A DNA stretch of 35,057 nucleotides from CAYZEE01 sp964477485 (GTDB lineage Bacteria; Patescibacteriota; Microgenomatia; Levybacterales; UBA12049). Under the pieces are notes generated by a model, which searched no databases, had not been told where the DNA came from, and worked only from the letters and a program-made list of their open reading frames with translations. Every line of letters begins with the position of its first letter. Position 1 is the first letter of the stretch. Of this stretch, positions 30,994-35,057 are shown piece by piece. The position numbers were made by a program, and so were the translations under genes. The DNA is taken from assembly GCA_964477485.1 (NCBI GenBank), contig CAYZEE010000006.1, positions 1 through 35,057 of the forward strand, read 5' to 3'.

Positions 30994-32557
30994 AAACTTT
31001 TATAACCAACGCAATAAAAGCAATTATACCAATAATTGAGATTAAATTGGATAGCTTCTCCGCTAGTGTCTCTCTAAAAATAACCGGCGGAATTTTTCCT
31101 TTTTGCTGAAAATAAATAAATAAATTCTTTTGATTTTCCACATTAATTAATACTGGAGGCAAAGAAAAATTAGTGAGAGGGAGCTGTTGTTGTGTCTTGG
31201 GCAATAAAACATTCTTTTGCAGATACTCATGAGATATCTTAGAAACTGTCCATTCAAGATAATTATTGTGGGTGTAAAAGCTTGCCGGATAGCTGGTATA
31301 ATTTTGCGGATTAAAAAATTTAACGCTTAGGTAAAGAAGGGCAGCAATAACAGCGACAATCGCTCCTATATATAGATAAAAATTAAGTCGCATCCTAACA
31401 AAAATATCCCGCAGTAAATAAACCGCTCCTCCGGCACAAAGTGATGTGAAAAATGAAGCAAAAACCAAAAACCGCCACGGATACTGTAAGAATGCCATAG
31501 GAGAAATTAAGCTCCAGATAGGACTTGAAATGGCAAGCGTAAAAAAAACTGAAATAAGAAAAAGAACAAAAGAAAAAACGATAATTTTTGCTTTATCACT
31601 ATATTTTTTCCAAAAAATAACGGCCAAAACTAGAGCTGCCAAAGTAACCAAGATGTGTAATTTACCGATCATAAAAGACATACCGTCGACACAACCCGGT
31701 ATTGATCCGCCAAATCCCCATGGACTGGTCCATAATTGAGAAAGACAAACAAAATTCTCTCTAAAATTCGCTCCCCCTACGATCTGGGATAATACATTAG
31801 TATATTTCATTTCAAGAAGAGCAGGTAACCAGTAAAAAGCAGAAATAGACAAACCTAAGAATATAGCGTATAGCGAATAGCGTATGGTAAGTAATTCATT
31901 TTTCCTAAAAGCAACGAAACAATATAACAATGTAACAATTAATAAAAACGGTGCTACCATTAATGCTGTTAGATTATGAGAAAGGATAATTCCCGCAAAT
32001 CCAACCGCTTCAACAATTACCCAAATTACTTTTTTGCGCGGGTATGCAACACCCTCCATAAAGATTTTAAACAATCCTAAAAACATCAATGGAATAAACG
32101 CATATGCCCAAAATTCTCCTACATCTCCCCGGACATAAATATCAACCGCATGATAAGGCGCATAAACGTAAAAAAGAGCCGAAACAATTCCGCCGGCTTC
32201 TCCCCAAAATTCCCTTGTCAAAAGATACATAAAAACACCTGCCAAGAGTATTCCTGTGGCCATCATTATTTTTGCTGAAACCAAAGCATTTAAGCCGAAA
32301 AACATCAATAAACCACCAAAATAATAAGCAAGAGGTGCATAAAAATTAAAAATTGGATAACCAAAGCCATATCCCAAATCCTCAACCCAGCGGACCGGAA
32401 GCATTCCGCCGGCAAGTGATTTATGCATTTCAAATACTCTGGCAACCTGCGTATTATCATGCATCGGAAAAAATCCAGGAGCCAAAAGGGGCTTAATTGC
32501 CCAAAAAGACAAAACTAAAACAGCTATAATAGGAAAAAACTTTTTTATAAATTTCAC
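30977..32557 (-). CDS. PTPS-related membrane protein (PF10131-like), putative GT-C
   Basis: 526 residues. HDNTQVAR (33-40), PVRWVEDLGYGFGYP (54-68), APYHAVDIYVRGDVGE and LSHN match the two other PTPS-related proteins here. Unlike them, the C-terminal extracytoplasmic domain lacks the PGW core: about 60 residues between NFSLPPVLINVENQ and the final FRETLAEKLSNLISIIG are shortened. This may alter or remove acceptor binding. Two short repeats (31863-31890 and 31916-31939) encode the stretch before the SAFYWLPALLE helix. It overlaps the next gene by 17 bp and the previous one by ATGA. Family good; enzymatic role inferred from topology. Confidence 0.73.
   Translation of the reverse strand: MKFIKKFFPIIAVLVLSFWAIKPLLAPGFFPMHDNTQVARVFEMHKSLAGGMLPVRWVEDLGYGFGYPIFNFYAPLAYYFGGLLMFFGLNALVSAKIMMATGILLAGVFMYLLTREFWGEAGGIVSALFYVYAPYHAVDIYVRGDVGEFWAYAFIPLMFLGLFKIFMEGVAYPRKKVIWVIVEAVGFAGIILSHNLTALMVAPFLLIVTLLYCFVAFRKNELLTIRYSLYAIFLGLSISAFYWLPALLEMKYTNVLSQIVGGANFRENFVCLSQLWTSPWGFGGSIPGCVDGMSFMIGKLHILVTLAALVLAVIFWKKYSDKAKIIVFSFVLFLISVFFTLAISSPIWSLISPMAFLQYPWRFLVFASFFTSLCAGGAVYLLRDIFVRMRLNFYLYIGAIVAVIAALLYLSVKFFNPQNYTSYPASFYTHNNYLEWTVSKISHEYLQKNVLLPKTQQQLPLTNFSLPPVLINVENQKNLFIYFQQKGKIPPVIFRETLAEKLSNLISIIGIIAFIALVIKVYVRKN
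31863..31890. repeat. Four heptamers in the PTPS-related gene
   Basis: ATAGCGT, ATAGCGA, ATAGCGT and ATGGTAA in tandem on the plus strand. They encode LLTIRYSLYAI at the edge of the membrane helix that leads to SAFYWLPALLE. Confidence 0.65.
31916..31939. repeat. Three 8-nt units in the PTPS-related gene
   Basis: GAAACAAT, ATAACAAT and GTAACAAT in tandem encode VTLLYCFVAF. It lies 25 bp from the heptamer array in the same cytoplasmic loop region, the only clear 8-nt period seen. Confidence 0.55.
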
Positions 32558-34110
32558 TTTTTTTTCAAACTCCTTTCTCTTTCAGCCAAGAGCAATAACA
32601 CCGCTAAGCCCAATAAAGAAATTAAGTCAAAAATTATCCTTATGGGAGTTTCGGCAAAATAGATATCCACGTTTTTCTGCCCGGGACTTACCGAAAATCT
32701 TATAAGTCCGCTGTTGTTGTTATATGAAACCGGAACAGTCTTTTTATCAACTTCAACCGTCCATCCGGGATAATATATGGTATTAAATTGGACAACAGAG
32801 CTGGAAAAAGCATTTAAAGAAAAGGAGGCCTTATTGCCATTGGCAAGTAAATTTTGTACCGAAGCCCGACCGCTTACTACGGTAACTTTTTCCCTAGCCA
32901 TGGACTCTGGAATTTGTTTTACCCATTTTGGCATATACTCGTTTCTTACTGTTGTCGAGTCCTGATTTGTAGAATAAAAAGTATCAGGAAACATCTGATA
33001 GCTTTTGGGGAATAAGTAGGGCCATGCCGAAACAAAAATCAAAACTAAAGTTATTATAGCAAAAGCTAATTTTATTTTCCCTTTCAAAACCGACACTGCA
33101 AAAGCGGACAAAAACGATGTGGAAACAATTGCTAAAGATAAAAACCTAAAGGGAAACTGGATAAATGAAACAGGCAGAAACCTCCACACGAAATAACTCT
33201 GCGGAAAAGCAAGAAAAACAGATAAAATTCCTATAATAAATACTAAAGCTTCAAGTTTATATTTTTTTATATTTATTTTTCCAAAGACAATAAGAACAAA
33301 AAACGCAAGAAAAACAAAAATAAACGACAAGCTGACTAAGCCGGGAGGGGAAAAATAATTACTCCATTGCGATACTGTTGTTTTAAAAAATACTGTATAC
33401 TGCAAATCGTAAAGAGCTGGAACCCAAAAAAATGAAGACATGGAAAAACCTAAAACTAATGATTTTAAATAAAATAGTAAAAGTTCTTTCCTTTTCTCCG
33501 CAATGCATACATTTAAAATCATATACAGAAAAACAAGAGGCATAAACATTACGGCAAGAGTATTATGAGCCAGAATTAAAAACGCAATCCCAATAGACGT
33601 CCATACTAAACTTTTTCTTTCTGTCTGCCAGAAAAGAAACGGAAGCACCGTTAAAGAAACTGCCTCTCCCACTGAACCTCTTTTATACACATCGTACAAA
33701 TGATAAGGAAACAAGACATAAAGGGTTGCACCGACAAAAGAGGAAATATTGTCAAATAACTTTCTAAGCCACAAAAATGTGAAGACAGAAGATAAAAATA
33801 TGCTTAGGCCCAAAATTATTTTTATCGTATCGATAAAATTAATCCTTAAGATATGGATTGGAATACCAAGATACATAAAAAGGGGATAAAGGAAATCCGC
33901 AACAGGATACCCATAACCATTGTTAAGTCTCGGCAGGAACCTTACCGGAAATTGACCGTTTCTTAGAGCTTCATAAAATGCAGAGAACCGGATTACCATC
34001 CAGTTGCCGTCGTCTGTTGGAAAAAATCCGGGATGAAAAAGACCTATTAAGGCCGGCATTGTGAATACTAATGCCAAGCATAAAAACAATAAATTACTTC
34101 TTTTTTTCAT
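32554..34110 (-). CDS. PTPS-related membrane protein (PF10131-like), putative GT-C
   Basis: 518 residues. DDGNWMVIRF (33-42), PVRFLPRLNNGYGYP (55-69), PYHLYDVYKRGSVGE and LAHN follow the family pattern. The C-terminal extracytoplasmic domain is complete, with TIYYPGWTVEVDKK and SPGQKNVDIYFAETP, followed by the closing helix and a KKK tail. It is closest in layout to 5332-6975. It overlaps the YfhO gene upstream by 17 bp, where one A-rich tract encodes EKKK at one end and MKKRS at the other. It overlaps the downstream paralogue by ATGA. As with the others, a lipid-linked-sugar transferase role is inferred from the acidic first loop and topology. Confidence 0.75.
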   Translation of the reverse strand: MKKRSNLLFLCLALVFTMPALIGLFHPGFFPTDDGNWMVIRFSAFYEALRNGQFPVRFLPRLNNGYGYPVADFLYPLFMYLGIPIHILRINFIDTIKIILGLSIFLSSVFTFLWLRKLFDNISSFVGATLYVLFPYHLYDVYKRGSVGEAVSLTVLPFLFWQTERKSLVWTSIGIAFLILAHNTLAVMFMPLVFLYMILNVCIAEKRKELLLFYLKSLVLGFSMSSFFWVPALYDLQYTVFFKTTVSQWSNYFSPPGLVSLSFIFVFLAFFVLIVFGKINIKKYKLEALVFIIGILSVFLAFPQSYFVWRFLPVSFIQFPFRFLSLAIVSTSFLSAFAVSVLKGKIKLAFAIITLVLIFVSAWPYLFPKSYQMFPDTFYSTNQDSTTVRNEYMPKWVKQIPESMAREKVTVVSGRASVQNLLANGNKASFSLNAFSSSVVQFNTIYYPGWTVEVDKKTVPVSYNNNSGLIRFSVSPGQKNVDIYFAETPIRIIFDLISLLGLAVLLLLAERERSLKKK

Positions 34111-35057
34111 AAATTTTTATTCCAAATATAATAATAAGAAACGTCAATAAGGAAAGAACCGACAGTTTTAATCCTAGATAAAATAACGGCGGATTATAAG
34201 AAAAAGTTACGATATGGACTCCTGAAGGTACTGCAACTGCCCTGAATGAATAATCTGCCTTTAATATACCCGTTCTTTTGCCATCTATCAAAGCTTCCCA
34301 GCCATTGTAGTAACTGTCTGAAAGAAAAAGCAAGCTGTTCGAAGATACACTTGTCTTAATTTCTACTTTATTGGAATTATAAGAAATAAGACTTGCCGAC
34401 CCAATTGCGTTACTGTCTATTTTCAAATCTGGTTTATTATTCAAAATAACGGTTCTCTCAAGATTAATATTTTTATTATACACATCTCCTATTGAGACGG
34501 CAGAATTTGTCGCCACGAGAAAATTTTCCGCGATAAAGAAACGTGGTAGGGCATCCATATTTTCGTAAATCTGCCATGGGGCATCCTGCCAAATCAATTT
34601 ATATTTATCTTTCGGAAAAGTATCTGTATCATCATATAAATTCTGGCTTAAAGCGTCATTTTTATTTAAAACGTATTTTACTCCCAATAGATTAAGTAGT
34701 CTTTGTCTATAGTAGTTACTCCTCAGATCGCTCTGTCCGTATCCCGGTGCAATATTTACGTCTGACCTTGGAATAAAATTTGATATATGACCGTTTTTAG
34801 ACGAAGATATAAGCTCAGCATATGTTTTTATATGAAGCGCATTATATCCGTCTGTTGTAAAAAGTTTTTCATGTACTTGGATATTGGGACTTATGTATGC
34901 GCCTCCATATCCCCAGGAGCGATTTATTCCCTGGATTTTCTTAAGCTCTGTTAAGACTTTCGTTTCGGGATAAATCGTACTCGGTGGGGAAAAGGGCGTA
35001 ATTTTTTGAAAGAAATAAAATAATTCAAAAGTAGTTAAAACAAGAAAAATATAGAAT
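34094..35057 (-). CDS. yfhO-like: YfhO family protein, C-terminal part (runs off window)
   Basis: The frame is open without a stop from the window edge to TAA at 34094, so this is the last 320 residues of a longer gene. A TTG at 34687 is internal: upstream of it the frame continues with TDGYNALHIKTYAELISS and RQRLLNLLGVKYVLN. These match IEGYDAVYIKRYGEFISS and SKAINLLGVRYVIH of the YfhO protein at 23919-26285. The extracytoplasmic domain follows with FLSDSYYNGWEALIDGKR and YSFRAVAVPSGVH, then a last helix and YEKKK. It is thus the third YfhO copy. The catalytic membrane half lies outside the window. It overlaps the next gene by 17 bp. Confidence 0.88.
   Translation of the reverse strand, partial: FYIFLVLTTFELFYFFQKITPFSPPSTIYPETKVLTELKKIQGINRSWGYGGAYISPNIQVHEKLFTTDGYNALHIKTYAELISSSKNGHISNFIPRSDVNIAPGYGQSDLRSNYYRQRLLNLLGVKYVLNKNDALSQNLYDDTDTFPKDKYKLIWQDAPWQIYENMDALPRFFIAENFLVATNSAVSIGDVYNKNINLERTVILNNKPDLKIDSNAIGSASLISYNSNKVEIKTSVSSNSLLFLSDSYYNGWEALIDGKRTGILKADYSFRAVAVPSGVHIVTFSYNPPLFYLGLKLSVLSLLTFLIIIFGIKIYEKKK

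Noticed and set aside
34094..34687. A separate 197-residue gene starting at 34687
   Set aside because: The start would be TTG inside a frame that stays open and homologous to YfhO up to the window edge, so it is the 3' part of a longer gene.
49..35057. UGA recoded as glycine, as in Gracilibacteria and Absconditabacteria
   Set aside because: TGA closes many genes here in ATGA overlaps at natural protein ends, and no conserved domain contains an internal TGA.
49..35057. CRISPR arrays, tRNA or rRNA genes, insertion sequences
   Set aside because: The repeats found are short tandem units without spacers. No transposase- or integrase-like frame and no tRNA-like fold was seen by eye.

Overview
The window is AT-rich, gene-dense DNA devoted almost entirely to cell-surface glycan chemistry. 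Its character points to a Candidate Phyla Radiation (Patescibacteria) bacterium, probably Microgenomates. The reasons are many small-genome-style 1-17 bp gene overlaps, few recognisable Shine-Dalgarno sites, a DUF5652 mini-protein, several polytopic glycosyltransferases of the GT39, YfhO and PTPS-related types, and short heptanucleotide repeats inside genes. The placement is inference from gene content. The code looks standard: TGA closes many genes in ATGA overlaps and TAG closes at least two, so UGA-glycine recoding is not supported.

Layout. All genes but one lie on the minus strand, so transcription runs from high to low coordinates. I count 27 genes: 14 polytopic GT-C-type or YfhO/PTPS-related membrane proteins, 7 GT2 enzymes, 2 GT4 enzymes, 2 Wzx-like flippases, galE and DUF5652. 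From the upstream end, 34094-35057 is the C-terminal part of a YfhO protein that runs off the window. It is followed by two PTPS-related proteins, a DPM1-like GT2, a flippase (28833-30287), three GT2 enzymes and a second YfhO protein (23919-26285). The only plus-strand gene (DUF5652, 23691-23918) is divergent from a GT4 gene at 22531-23625. The array then continues with a third YfhO protein, two GT2 enzymes and an unassigned GT-C-like protein. Next come six GT39 paralogues in two tandem triplets: 13167-16522 plus 11403-13064, then 6977-11406. The far end holds a PTPS-related protein, GT2, galE, a PMT-like protein, GT4 and a second flippase. Two of the GT39 genes are interrupted by an in-frame TAG. 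No stretch over 300 bases lacks a gene; the longest gap is 102 bp (13065-13166). I see no RNA gene, CRISPR array, transposase or integrase.

How it may work. The DPM1-like GT2 enzymes can charge undecaprenyl phosphate with a sugar on the cytoplasmic face. The GT-C proteins are the type that uses such lipid-linked sugars outside the membrane, as in the CsbB/YfhO glycosylation of teichoic acid in Firmicutes. The GT2 and GT4 enzymes build oligosaccharide on a lipid, the Wzx-like proteins flip it, and GalE supplies UDP-galactose or a related sugar. No initiating phosphoglycosyltransferase, clear Wzy polymerase or ligase was recognised, so assembly must be completed by genes elsewhere or by the GT-C proteins themselves.

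The most unusual signal is a family of short tandem repeats with 7-nt or 21-nt period at about a dozen places. They lie inside variable loops of proteins and at two gene junctions, where the repeat itself supplies the stop and start codons.
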